From Ignavibacteria bacterium (GTDB lineage: Bacteria; Bacteroidota; Ignavibacteria; Tepidaquicellales; Tepidaquicellaceae), in contig JADJYU010000016.1 of NCBI GenBank assembly GCA_016719565.1, positions 1 to 64,000 of the forward strand: 64,000 nt of DNA. The letters run 5' to 3'. How positions within the stretch are numbered: the first letter of the stretch is position 1; the number at the start of each line of letters is the position of its first letter. Shown piece by piece: positions 17,931-26,520 of this stretch. The notes below the pieces were generated by a model. The model made no database searches and was not told where the DNA came from. It worked only from the letters and a program-made list of their open reading frames with translations. A program made the position numbers and the translations under genes.

Positions 17931-18761
17931 TCAATAAAGCATTAGCTTCATACAGAAAACGCTTCCACCGGATTTAATAAACTCAGCGGTTTCAGTCTCT
18001 ATAAGATTGAAGCCGCTTTTTTTTATGTCTTCTTTAAACTTTACGCTGCCGCTCTGAACAATTACATTCTTACCGTCAGGGCAGTGACAGTTGCACACAA
18101 AGTATTTCAGATTTTCCTGAGTATCTGCTATAATGATATTTTGAAAATAGGATTTTAAAGTTGCCAGGGACTGAGTATCAAATGCATCCTCAGCTATTAC
18201 AGCAGTATCTTTATTCAAAACAGAAAGACAGGTATCAAGGTGATAGAGAAAAGGATTTATAAGTTTAAGCTTAACTATATTAAAGTTAGTATATTCAGCG
18301 ATATAATCGTAAGTAATTTCGTCGGTTCTGAAACCGTGTCCGCCGAAAAGAATATTCCTATCAAAATCAATTACGCAGTCTCCCATTGATTCAAAGTATT
18401 TGACATTGTCAGGAAGCTCATGAATTTTGTAACCGAGATTGCCATAGAATTCCCTGAAAAATTTTACTTCGCTCTGTCTCTGTTCATTTTTCATTTTACT
18501 TAATATCACGTTTTTACTGCCGTGTTCATCAAGAAAGGGGAGAGACTGATTTGCGGTAAAGACCATGTCTACTAAACCTTCTGCCGGAGGAATGAGCGCA
18601 ACTTCATATCCGAGAGATCCATAAATTTCTTTAAGCCCGGTCCATTGCTTCATAGATTCAGCTTTATCAACTTTCCCGATATTATCTTTCATGAATTCAT
18701 TTCCATAATAAGTTACGTCGAAGTATTCGGGTTTACACATTAAAATTTTCTGAGGAAGCAT
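17931..18761 (-). CDS. Amidinotransferase-fold hydrolase (DDAH / arginine deiminase-related)
   Basis: 276 residues of the pentein superfamily, which hydrolyses or transfers guanidino groups from arginine-like substrates. Motifs: DMVFTANQSLPF near residue 65, FESMGDCVIDF (acidic substrate ligand), GGHGFRT, LYHLDTCLSVL (catalytic His) and KSGGSVFCMKL at the end (nucleophilic Cys). The order matches the dimethylarginine dimethylaminohydrolase-like branch, including citrulline/ornithine-type amidinotransferase relatives. The exact substrate cannot be read from sequence. It converges on ssb with one base between stops and no terminator visible. Confidence 0.8.
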   Translation of the reverse strand: MLPQKILMCKPEYFDVTYYGNEFMKDNIGKVDKAESMKQWTGLKEIYGSLGYEVALIPPAEGLVDMVFTANQSLPFLDEHGSKNVILSKMKNEQRQSEVKFFREFYGNLGYKIHELPDNVKYFESMGDCVIDFDRNILFGGHGFRTDEITYDYIAEYTNFNIVKLKLINPFLYHLDTCLSVLNKDTAVIAEDAFDTQSLATLKSYFQNIIIADTQENLKYFVCNCHCPDGKNVIVQSGSVKFKEDIKKSGFNLIETETAEFIKSGGSVFCMKLMLY

Positions 18762-18829
18762 TTGAACTGAATTTAAATTTTTGATTGTTAATATTAATAC
18801 AAACTTAATTTAAATAAGATATTAATTAA

Positions 18830-19282
18830 ATGTACATATTAGAGAAAAGCATACTTATTAAATGCGCTGTAAAAGATGCGTTTGATTTTCATTCAGACAC
18901 GAACAACCTTTCTAAAATCTCTCCCGGGAATATAAATGTAAGTATAATTAAATTAGAGCTGCCTTTAAAGAAAGGCAGCAGCATTGAATTAAAAATAAAG
19001 CAGTCTGGATTAATCACTTCCGTATGGAAACTCCGGATCAAGAATTTCGATCCGTTCAGAATAATTACTGATGAACTGATCAGCGGACCATTTAAATCCT
19101 GGGAGCATGATCACATCTTTACGGAAAAGGAAGGAAAGACACTCATGACGGATAAGGTCCGGTATGAACTTCCGTTGGGAGTATTTGGAAAAATGGCGCA
19201 TTCGGTATTTGTGAAAAGGATGATAGAGAGTCAGTTTGAAAGCAGACAGCTAAAGACGCGTGATTTGCTTGAGAAGAAATAA
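18830..19282 (+). CDS. SRPBCC family protein
   Basis: 150 residues with the helix-grip layout: ILEKSILIKCAVKDAFDFHS, NLSKISPG, VWKLRIKNFDPFRIITDEL, FKSWEHDHIFTEKEGKTLMT and a C-terminal helix (VFVKRMIESQFESRQLKTRDL). Members bind hydrophobic ligands in a deep pocket and this subgroup resembles cyclase/dehydrase-type and cell-division-inhibitor-annotated proteins. No ligand can be inferred. Divergent from the preceding amidinotransferase-fold gene with 68 bases between starts. Confidence 0.75.
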   Translation: MYILEKSILIKCAVKDAFDFHSDTNNLSKISPGNINVSIIKLELPLKKGSSIELKIKQSGLITSVWKLRIKNFDPFRIITDELISGPFKSWEHDHIFTEKEGKTLMTDKVRYELPLGVFGKMAHSVFVKRMIESQFESRQLKTRDLLEKK

Positions 19283-19343
19283 TATTTAAAAAGTCAGTTA
19301 ATTTTACAATTAATATCGTTAAATTTTGATATAATATAAAAAC

Positions 19344-20123
19344 ATGTACAATACAATATTATTCGAAAAGAAAGAGGCTGTACTTTATATAACACTTAAC
19401 AGACCTGAAGTATTTAATGCATTTAACGAGGATATGCTCATTGAGCTTAATGACGCATTTGAAAAAGCTGCAGGAAATAAAGAAATCAGATGCATAGTCT
19501 TAACAGGTGCGGGAAAAGCATTCTGCTCAGGGCAGGATCTTAAAGATTTTAATGAGAAAAAATCTACATTCAAAGAAGCTCTTGATAAGCGTTACAATCC
19601 GCTGATAAAAAAAATCACGGAAATAAATGCGCCCGTTATCTGCGCATTAAACGGAGTAGCAGCGGGAGCCGGAATGTCTCTTGCGCTTGCATGCGATTAC
19701 AGGATCGGAGCTGAGAATTCTTCTATGACAGAAGTATTTATAAACGTAGGACTTGTGCCAGACAGCGGCTCAGGTTTTTTTCTGCCGAGGATAGTCGGAT
19801 ATGCTAAAGCATTTGAACTCTGCATTACAGGTGAAAAAATTACAGCTAATGAAGCTTTAAAACTCGGACTGCTTAATAAAGTTGTTTCAAATAACGCATT
19901 ATTAAAAAAATATACTGATATAACTGCAAAGCAGTTTGCATCAAGACCTACTTATGCGATCGGACTTATAAAGCAGCTGCTGAGAAACTCATTTGAATCT
20001 GATCTTCAATCAATACTGGAAAAAGAAAGTGAGTTTCAGCAGAGAGCAGGTGAAACAAATGATTTTCAGGAAGGCATTAATTCCTTTCTTGAAAAAAGAA
20101 AACCTGCATTTAAGGGAAATTAA
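19344..20123 (+). CDS. Enoyl-CoA hydratase/isomerase family protein (PaaG-like)
   Basis: 259 residues of the crotonase fold. ITLNRPEVFNAFNEDM, GAGKAFCSGQDLKDF (first oxyanion-hole region), ALNGVAAGAGMSLALACDYR (second oxyanion glycines) and NVGLVPDSGSGFFLPRIVG with a catalytic-type Asp in place of the usual Glu pair; this last pattern is typical of PaaG (2-(1,2-epoxy-1,2-dihydrophenyl)acetyl-CoA isomerase) relatives. No other phenylacetate genes are nearby, so a general enoyl-CoA isomerase or hydratase role is equally possible. Confidence 0.88.
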   Translation: MYNTILFEKKEAVLYITLNRPEVFNAFNEDMLIELNDAFEKAAGNKEIRCIVLTGAGKAFCSGQDLKDFNEKKSTFKEALDKRYNPLIKKITEINAPVICALNGVAAGAGMSLALACDYRIGAENSSMTEVFINVGLVPDSGSGFFLPRIVGYAKAFELCITGEKITANEALKLGLLNKVVSNNALLKKYTDITAKQFASRPTYAIGLIKQLLRNSFESDLQSILEKESEFQQRAGETNDFQEGINSFLEKRKPAFKGN

Positions 20124-20166
20124 ATACAGGAACTTATAAATATTAACACAGTTGAACTGAAATACC

Positions 20167-21027
20167 ATGAAAAATAATTTAAAGAAATTTACAAATACTT
20201 ACAGTAACGGATTTATCCCTCTCTTATTAATTTCATTTTTAATAATACTGTCCGGAGTTTACAGCTGCAGCTCTAATATGTATTCAGTTCAGGATGATGT
20301 TACGCTTGGACAGGAAATAGAACAGCAGATCAAAAGCGATCAGAAGCAATTCCCGGTTTTACAGGGGCATAAGGAAGTAAAGGATTATATAAGCGGACTT
20401 GGGAATTATGTACTTAACAACTCGCCGTATATAAAATACAAAAGCGTTTTTCCATACAAGTTTGAAGTTATACATGATGACAGCACTGTAAATGCTTTCT
20501 GCATACCCGGCGGATATATTTATGTTTATACCGGCCTGATGAAATTTCTGGATAATGAGGCGGCATTGATCGGAGTTATTGGTCATGAAATAGCGCATGC
20601 GGAGAGGAGGCATATGACTCAGCGTCTTACATCTTATTACGGAGTTAGCTTAATACTCGGACTTGTACTTGGAAATAATCCTAATATACTCGGTCAGATA
20701 GCTGCAAATTTATTTGTCGGACTGGGATTCCTTGCTAACAGCAGAGCTGATGAAGAGGATGCAGATAATTTTGCAATCAATTATTTAAAGGACACAAAAT
20801 ATTATCCCGGAGGAATACTAAACTTTTTTTCAAAGATAAAAGAGGAGCAAAGAATAAAAGGACAGACACCCGGAGATCTTGAGAGACTTCTGGCGACGCA
20901 CCCGCTTCCTGTAGACAGAATTGAAAATGTAAATAACAAATTAAAAAAATTAAGCCCTAAACCGGATTCAACAAAAGGATTATTTCAAAGTGAATATCAG
21001 ACATTTATACAGAAATTACCTAAATAA
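20167..21027 (+). CDS. M48 family metalloprotease, lipoprotein
   Basis: 286 residues. N-terminal membrane segment ending in a lipobox-like GVYSCSS, so probably a periplasmic lipoprotein. The zinc motif HEIAHAERRH is at about residue 140 and the downstream ligand Glu lies in NSRADEEDADNFAINY. The layout resembles BepA/LoiP-type periplasmic proteases that degrade or assist misfolded outer-membrane proteins. Followed 18 bases later by a small secreted protein that may be co-transcribed. Confidence 0.9.
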   Translation: MKNNLKKFTNTYSNGFIPLLLISFLIILSGVYSCSSNMYSVQDDVTLGQEIEQQIKSDQKQFPVLQGHKEVKDYISGLGNYVLNNSPYIKYKSVFPYKFEVIHDDSTVNAFCIPGGYIYVYTGLMKFLDNEAALIGVIGHEIAHAERRHMTQRLTSYYGVSLILGLVLGNNPNILGQIAANLFVGLGFLANSRADEEDADNFAINYLKDTKYYPGGILNFFSKIKEEQRIKGQTPGDLERLLATHPLPVDRIENVNNKLKKLSPKPDSTKGLFQSEYQTFIQKLPK

Positions 21028-21045
21028 AAAATTTATCAAATTAAA

Positions 21046-21570
21046 ATGAAAATGAAAACATTATCAATAATAGCTTTAATATTATTTCTATTTTCCGCTA
21101 ATGGTTTTTCACAGAATAAAATAAATATTAATAACGAGAATTATAAACTTAAATTTTCGCTGCCGGAAGGATGGACAGAAAGAAAGGTTGAAGAGACAAA
21201 TAAGAAAGACGCAATCTCATATACCTTTGACAGGGAAGACGGTAAGATAGCTATAATGATGCTTGCATTTAAAGTGAATGAAGTAAAGAATCTTAACGAT
21301 TTTGTATATACACTTGAAAAGGATCTTACCTTAAACGTGCCAAAGAAAGACAGTGATTACAAAGATTTTGATTCCGGAAATTATGACGGCAAAAGCGCAT
21401 TGTATAAAGATTCTGAATTTACTGAAATTTTATATTATTACAGAACAAAAATAAACGAAGGAAACAATTACACATATCTGTTAAGATTTATAGTTCCTTC
21501 CAGCAGATATCATTCAGAAATAGATGCAGAGATCAGAAAGCTTGCAGAAAATTTTTCACCGGATGTGTAA
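21046..21570 (+). CDS. Secreted protein, PsbP/DcrB-like fold possible
   Basis: 174 residues. Signal peptide (TLSIIALILFLFSANGFSQ). The mature part starts YKLKFSLPEGWTERKVEE and continues as a small alpha/beta domain (IAIMMLAFKVNEVKNLNDFV ... TYLLRFIVPSSRYHSEID). The 'FSLPEGW' opening followed by an amphipathic helix is typical of PsbP/DcrB-like proteins, but this is a fold-level guess. No active-site motif. Convergent with the MBL hydrolase 7 bases later. Confidence 0.65.
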   Translation: MKMKTLSIIALILFLFSANGFSQNKININNENYKLKFSLPEGWTERKVEETNKKDAISYTFDREDGKIAIMMLAFKVNEVKNLNDFVYTLEKDLTLNVPKKDSDYKDFDSGNYDGKSALYKDSEFTEILYYYRTKINEGNNYTYLLRFIVPSSRYHSEIDAEIRKLAENFSPDV

Positions 21571-21577
21571 CGGAGGT

Positions 21578-22222
21578 TTACTTCAGAAACGGATTGTATT
21601 TTTTTTCATCTTTTACATTAGTGTCTTCCATATGCCCGGGGAATAATCTGTAATCATCTCCGCAGGTTTTAAAAAGTTTATTCAGTACAGATTTTTTAAG
21701 AGTATTAAGATCTCCTCCCTGAAGGTCTGTTCTGCCTACTGAGTTTTTGAATATAAGATCACCGCAAAAAACATTTTTGTTATTTTTGTCAATAATACAG
21801 ACACTTCCGGGCGAGTGTCCCGGAGTATTAATAAAAATTAATTCCGTACCGTTTAAATTCAGCACCGTGTTTTCATCAATGAATATGTCCGTCGGCGGAG
21901 GTTCGGGAAAATCCAGACCGAAAAATCTGGCCTGCGCTTTAGATTCTTTAATCATAAACTCATCATCCTTATGCATATAAATCGGAACTTTGAAATAATT
22001 TTTGGCAAAATTGTTTCCAAGGATATGATCAATATGTCCGTGTGTGTTTATGATATATTTAACATTAAGTTTATTTGATTCTGTAAAATCAGTTATAAGC
22101 TTTTGTTCAGCTTCTGTAAATGCAGCCGGATCAATTATCACAGCATCCTTACTAAGGTCGTCATAATAGATGTAGCAGTTCATACTGAAAGGATTTAACT
22201 CAAAATGTTTTATGTTCATCAT
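21578..22222 (-). CDS. Metallo-beta-lactamase fold hydrolase (glyoxalase II-like)
   Basis: 214 residues. Dinuclear metal ligands are visible: INTHGHIDHI (HxHxDH), NTPGHSPGSVCII, VFCGDLIFKNSVGRTD and FPGHMEDTNV. This order and length match the small glyoxalase II-like hydrolases found widely in bacteria, acting on thioesters such as S-lactoyl conjugates. Because the window also carries a bshC gene, bacillithiol rather than glutathione could be the carrier thiol; that is inference. ATG start, no Shine-Dalgarno. Confidence 0.88.
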   Translation of the reverse strand: MMNIKHFELNPFSMNCYIYYDDLSKDAVIIDPAAFTEAEQKLITDFTESNKLNVKYIINTHGHIDHILGNNFAKNYFKVPIYMHKDDEFMIKESKAQARFFGLDFPEPPPTDIFIDENTVLNLNGTELIFINTPGHSPGSVCIIDKNNKNVFCGDLIFKNSVGRTDLQGGDLNTLKKSVLNKLFKTCGDDYRLFPGHMEDTNVKDEKKYNPFLK

Positions 22223-22267
22223 AATGTTAATTGATTTTACTTTTTTTAAAATTTAATTTGCATAAAC

Positions 22268-22719
22268 TTGACTCAGGAAACCGGTAAAATTAAGATAATT
22301 GTAACAAACCGTAAAGCTAATTTTGAATACGAGATTGTTTCACGTTTTGAAGCCGGTTTGGTGCTTATGGGAACGGAGGTGAAATCCCTGAGAGCCGGCA
22401 AGGCAAATCTTCAGGAAGCCTACGGCAGGATAAAAAATGATGAAGTGTGGCTTATAAATTCACATATCAATGAATACAATTTCGGAAATATAAATAATCA
22501 CGAACCAACCAGAAGCAGAAGCTTTTATTAAATAAAAAAGAGATAAGAAAAATCAAACAGTTACTTCAGGAGAAAGGTCTCACACTTATTCCGCTGAAAT
22601 TGTATTTCAAAGACTCGCTTGTCAAAGCTGAAATTGGAATTGCAAGAGGTAAAAAACTTTATGATAAGAGAGAATCAATTAAAAAAAGAGAGACAGAAAG
22701 AAAGTTGAGCAGAATATAA
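22268..22719 (+). CDS. smpB: SsrA-binding protein SmpB (frameshifted as sequenced)
   Basis: Binds tmRNA and delivers it to stalled ribosomes. About 150 residues after repair, TTG start. First frame: IVTNRKANFEYEIVSRFEAG, LMGTEVKSLRAGKANLQEAY, WLINSHINEYNFGN and HEPTRSR. It then runs out at 22531, and the shifted frame continues with KEIRKIKQLLQEKGLTLIP, SLVKAEIGIARGKKLYDKRE and the basic tail KKRETERKLSRI. One A missing at 22519-22520 (AGA AAG expected, giving RSRKLLLNKKE) restores it. The stop at 22717-22719 directly abuts the tyrS ATG. Confidence 0.93.
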
Positions 22720-23934
22720 ATGTTTCCAACAGTAAAAGAACAGATTGATGTCATTAAAAAAGGTACGGTTGAGATCATTCCGGAAGAAGAGCTGGTAAAA
22801 AAGTTTGAACGGTCGATAAATGAAAAAACGCCGTTAAACATTAAGCTAGGCTGCGACCCTTCGAGACCTGACCTTCATATAGGACATTCGGTAGTATTAA
22901 ATAAACTCAGACAATTTCAGGATCTCGGACATAATGCAATACTGATAGTAGGGGATTACACTGCAATGATCGGCGATCCGTCAGGAAAGAAAAAAACCAG
23001 ACCGCAGCTTAGCTTTGAAGAGACAAGAGAAAACGGAAAGTCATACTTTGATCAAGCCGGAAGAATACTTGATATTAAGAAGACAAAAATCTGTTACAAT
23101 TCGGAATGGCTGAGCAAACTTGATCTCAAAGAGCTTATAAATATTTTAAGTAAATTTACAGTACAGAGAATTCTCGAAAGAGACGACTTCACAAACAGAT
23201 TAAAGGAGCAGACGGAAATATCTTTTCATGAAATGTTATATCCGGTAATGCAGGGATATGATTCTTATGCAATCAGCGCTGATGTAGAGCTCGGCGGTAC
23301 GGATCAGAAATTCAATAACCTTGTGGGAAGAGATATTCAGAAGAGATTTGGTAAAGAGCAGCAGGTAGTGATCACAATGCCGCTCCTGGAGGGTACTGAC
23401 GGCTATGAAAAAATGAGCAAGTCGCTTGATAATGCTATCGGTATTACGGAAGAGCCCAAAAATATTTTCGGAAAGACAATGAGCATTCCTGATACACTTA
23501 TATATAAATATTTTGAGCTGTGTACAAATCTAAGTGCCGGTGAATTAAAGGAAATTAAAGAAACTCTTGAGGATAAAAATAACAATCCCCGCGATCTGAA
23601 AAGAAGACTGGGTATGGAGCTTGTGAAGCTTTATTATGATGAAGAGACTGCGGAAAAGACTATAGAAGAATTTGATACGATATTCATAAAGAAAGAAATA
23701 CCGGATGAGATCCCGGAGATGAGTTTTGAAAAAGACAGAATGAAATTAATAGAAATAATGACAACAGGAAATCTTGCTGATTCAAATTCGAATGCAAGAA
23801 GGCTGATTGAACAAGGGGCAGTAAAGATCGACGGAAAGAAAATCACTGATGTAAATTTAGAAATTGAAATTATAAATGGAATGATATTCAAGGTTGGTAA
23901 AAAGAATTTTTTAAAATTAATAAAAGAGAAGTAA
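22720..23934 (+). CDS. tyrS: Tyrosyl-tRNA synthetase
   Basis: 404 residues, class I aminoacyl-tRNA synthetase. LGCDPSRPDLHIGHSVVLNK holds the HIGH motif; NAILIVGDYTAMIGDPSGKK, then ELGGTDQKFNNLVGRD and GYEKMSKSLDNAIG (KMSKS) follow. The C-terminal 65 residues are an S4 RNA-binding domain (NARRLIEQGAVKIDGKKI). The sequence and length fit the TyrRZ-type long bacterial form. Starts immediately after the smpB stop, so the two are probably co-transcribed. Confidence 0.96.
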   Translation: MFPTVKEQIDVIKKGTVEIIPEEELVKKFERSINEKTPLNIKLGCDPSRPDLHIGHSVVLNKLRQFQDLGHNAILIVGDYTAMIGDPSGKKKTRPQLSFEETRENGKSYFDQAGRILDIKKTKICYNSEWLSKLDLKELINILSKFTVQRILERDDFTNRLKEQTEISFHEMLYPVMQGYDSYAISADVELGGTDQKFNNLVGRDIQKRFGKEQQVVITMPLLEGTDGYEKMSKSLDNAIGITEEPKNIFGKTMSIPDTLIYKYFELCTNLSAGELKEIKETLEDKNNNPRDLKRRLGMELVKLYYDEETAEKTIEEFDTIFIKKEIPDEIPEMSFEKDRMKLIEIMTTGNLADSNSNARRLIEQGAVKIDGKKITDVNLEIEIINGMIFKVGKKNFLKLIKEK

Positions 23935-23941
23935 AATAAAC

Positions 23942-23946
23942 AGGAG
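23942..23946 (+). promoter_or_regulatory. Shine-Dalgarno AGGAG for the TTG start of pdaD
   Basis: AGGAG lies 6 bases before the TTG at 23953 and supports this non-ATG start. Confidence 0.6.
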
Positions 23947-23952
23947 AGAAAA

Positions 23953-24498
23953 TTGTTCAAACCCACTAAATTATTTATTACAAAAGGCGTTGGAAGACAT
24001 AAAGATTATCTTCAGTCTTTTGAACTAGCTCTGAGACAGGCAGGAATTGAGAAATGTAATATTGTAACTGTATCAAGTATATTTCCGGGAGGATGCAAAA
24101 GATTAACAAAGGAGCAGGGTATTCCTCTTCTTGAACCCGGCGAAATTACATTTTGTGTTATGGCCAGGAATTTTACAAATGAACCGAACAGACTTATAGC
24201 TTCATCGATCGGGATTGCACTTCCTTCGGATGAAAGTCATTACGGATATATTTCGGAGCATCATCCTTACGGCGAGCCGGAAAAAATTGCAGGTGAATAC
24301 GCGGAAGATCTTGCAGCAACAATGCTTGCTACAACTCTTGGAATAGAGTTTGACTCTGAGACTGCCTGGAACGAAAGAGAGAATGTGTATAAGCAAAGCG
24401 GTAAAATTATAAAGACTTTTAATGTAACTCAGTCAGCGGAAGGTGATAAGAACGGTTTGTGGACAACGGTAATTGCATGTGTCGTATTTTTAAAATAA
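23953..24498 (+). CDS. pdaD: Pyruvoyl-dependent arginine decarboxylase
   Basis: 181 residues. Makes agmatine from arginine, the first step of the arginine route to polyamines. The proenzyme cleaves itself at a Ser in the conserved VSSIFPGGC segment (about residue 43) to create the pyruvoyl group. Other family signatures: FITKGVGRHKDYLQSFELAL at the start, EPGEITFCVMARNFTNEP, SDESHYGYISEHH and GLWTTVIACVVFLK at the end. TTG start with a Shine-Dalgarno. No agmatinase or agmatine deiminase is in the window. Confidence 0.94.
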   Translation: MFKPTKLFITKGVGRHKDYLQSFELALRQAGIEKCNIVTVSSIFPGGCKRLTKEQGIPLLEPGEITFCVMARNFTNEPNRLIASSIGIALPSDESHYGYISEHHPYGEPEKIAGEYAEDLAATMLATTLGIEFDSETAWNERENVYKQSGKIIKTFNVTQSAEGDKNGLWTTVIACVVFLK

Positions 24499-24516
24499 AA
24501 ATTAAATAATACTGAA

Positions 24517-24909
24517 TTGTCAAAAAAAATTATTTTAGGTCTGGTATCCGGATTAGCTGCAGGTGTTGCTATAACTCTTATCTTAAAACACCGCAGCGAA
24601 ATTAAATATTCAGATGATGGAATTTATGATCCGGATCAGGAATTAGACAGTGCAAGTAAATATCTTTCTACAGCAAAGAAGAAAGCTGAAGATCTCGTTT
24701 CATCGGCAAGAGAAAGGTCAGGTGTTCTTCTGGATGAAGCGAATGAAATTCTGAAAAATGCAAAGGAAAGAGTTAAATCTTTTGACGAAGATAAAATCTC
24801 AGGAAAGATAGAGAAATTAAATTCGATCAAAGATAAAATCGATGAGAAGATCGAAAAAAAAATCGAAAAGCTGAATGAAAAATTATCCGGAGATAAAAAT
24901 CCGGAATAA
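24517..24909 (+). CDS. YtxH-like membrane-anchored coiled-coil protein
   Basis: 130 residues, TTG start. A glycine-rich transmembrane segment (IILGLVSGLAAGVAITLIL) at the N-terminus, then a long, highly charged helix with heptad character (KKKAEDLVSSARERSGVLLD ... KIEKKIEKLNEKL). This is the layout of YtxH/general-stress proteins, whose molecular role is unclear. It is 18 bases after pdaD and convergent with the T9SS cargo that follows. Confidence 0.7.
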   Translation: MSKKIILGLVSGLAAGVAITLILKHRSEIKYSDDGIYDPDQELDSASKYLSTAKKKAEDLVSSARERSGVLLDEANEILKNAKERVKSFDEDKISGKIEKLNSIKDKIDEKIEKKIEKLNEKLSGDKNPE

Positions 24910-24919
24910 TATTTTCATA

Positions 24920-26434
24920 TTATTTCAGAAGCATTAACTTTTTCGAAACAGATAATCTGCTGTTACTTAATCTGTATATGTAAACTCCGGAAGGCAGATC
25001 AGCAGCATTAAACCTCACGGAATAATTACCCGCGCTTAGCCTGTTATTCAACAGCTCTGACACAAGCCTGCCGTTAATATCGAAAATTTTCAAAGTATAA
25101 ATATCAGAAACATTTTTAAAATCAGATATGGTGAACTTAATTATTGCAGCCGGATTAAAAGGATTCGGATATGCATTAAAAAGTTCAAAACCATCTATAC
25201 CGCCTGCATTATTATTCTCAAACACAGAAGTAATTATTCTTAACGGAAGATAGTCGACAAATCCAAGAGCTGCGCTGTCAGCCGCATGAAATATATGTGC
25301 TTCGACAGTATCAATGTTGTCAGTTCCCCAGTAATTATTTTCGGCTTTTATAGAGTCCGGTGTGTTGTTAAACAGATCAAATATCTTACCGGAGTTACCG
25401 TTATTATAAATTTCATTCATGCCAATGTCAGCTGTATCCGCATTTGAAAGATTCCCGAGATTCGGCTTAGCAGTCGCCTGAATTGTAATTCCCCAGAGAT
25501 TACCGCGGATCTTATTTCTTGTAACAACAGTATTTTGCGTTGAGCTTCCGTTAAAATTAATACCGCTGCCGCCAAGCGATGGATTTCCCTGTATATTATT
25601 GCTGTCTATGATGTTATTATTTATATATAAATTTATATTACCACCCTGGACTGCAATGCCGTAGCGGTTTTTTGTGATAATATTATTTTCTATAACTGCA
25701 TCAGGAATTGAACCAACGGGTAAAAAAGAAATTCCGCCGCAGTTATTAAAAAGTCCTGTGATCACATTACCTCTTATGACCATTTGTTCCGGACCGGTTG
25801 CGCCAAAGTTGATTTGCGGGACGTTGGCATTTTCGGTGTTGTTTTCATAAATGTGATTATTCAGAATCTTCGGCGATGAAGCAATGTTAGCGCCTGAAGT
25901 AATTGCAGATCTGCGGTTCCTGAATATTTTACAGTTTGAGATCACTGAATTGGATCTGAAAAGAGAAATCGCTCCGCTTGCAAATGAGCTGTTGAGAGTA
26001 TTATATCTGATGATACAGCTGTCAATTAGTATATTGCAGTCGAGCATTCTGATAGAGTTGCCGTATTCAAATATTAATTTTTTCAATACTGAACCGTCGC
26101 TCAGATCTTCAAATTTCAGTCCGAGAAATTTTGTGACAGTATCCTGAGCTGTAATTTTTACAGAGTCCGGCGGATTTACAATAAGCACTCCGAAAATATC
26201 AATAAATACTGAAGTCCCGAATTTTAAAACTGAATTATTAAAAATCTTAACGGTGTCTCCCGCCGAAATATTAATTGTATCATTTACAAGATAAGCGCCT
26301 CCAGAAAAAGTAACATCACCGGATGAATTGCTGACCAGACTGTCCATAGTCCAGGTAACTCCGCTGCCGGGAGTGGAATAGTTTGAATAACTTACTGATG
26401 CGGAAAATAATATAATGAGTAAAATGATTTTCAT
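24920..26434 (-). CDS. Right-handed parallel beta-helix protein with type IX sorting domain
   Basis: 504 residues. Signal peptide (IILLIILFSASVSYS). Central region about 110-370 is a repeated 'NxIxxNxxGIxxxGxxxxxxxNNI' pattern (for example ITKNRYGIAVQGGNINLYIN), characteristic of parallel beta-helix proteins of the NosD/pectate-lyase-like class with stacked Asn ladders. A sorting domain follows (ELFNAYPNPFNPAAIIKFTI ... LPSGVYIYRLSNSR). No catalytic acid cluster is obvious, so a carbohydrate-binding or surface-scaffold role is as likely as a lyase. Minus strand, alone. Confidence 0.85.
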   Translation of the reverse strand: MKIILLIILFSASVSYSNYSTPGSGVTWTMDSLVSNSSGDVTFSGGAYLVNDTINISAGDTVKIFNNSVLKFGTSVFIDIFGVLIVNPPDSVKITAQDTVTKFLGLKFEDLSDGSVLKKLIFEYGNSIRMLDCNILIDSCIIRYNTLNSSFASGAISLFRSNSVISNCKIFRNRRSAITSGANIASSPKILNNHIYENNTENANVPQINFGATGPEQMVIRGNVITGLFNNCGGISFLPVGSIPDAVIENNIITKNRYGIAVQGGNINLYINNNIIDSNNIQGNPSLGGSGINFNGSSTQNTVVTRNKIRGNLWGITIQATAKPNLGNLSNADTADIGMNEIYNNGNSGKIFDLFNNTPDSIKAENNYWGTDNIDTVEAHIFHAADSAALGFVDYLPLRIITSVFENNNAGGIDGFELFNAYPNPFNPAAIIKFTISDFKNVSDIYTLKIFDINGRLVSELLNNRLSAGNYSVRFNAADLPSGVYIYRLSNSRLSVSKKLMLLK

Positions 26435-26520
26435 CTGAGGAGATTAAAGTTTTAGTTTCGATAAAATTAATAAATTTCTTATTAGTATATTAATGATTAA
26501 TTTTTCTTAAAAAAATATTA

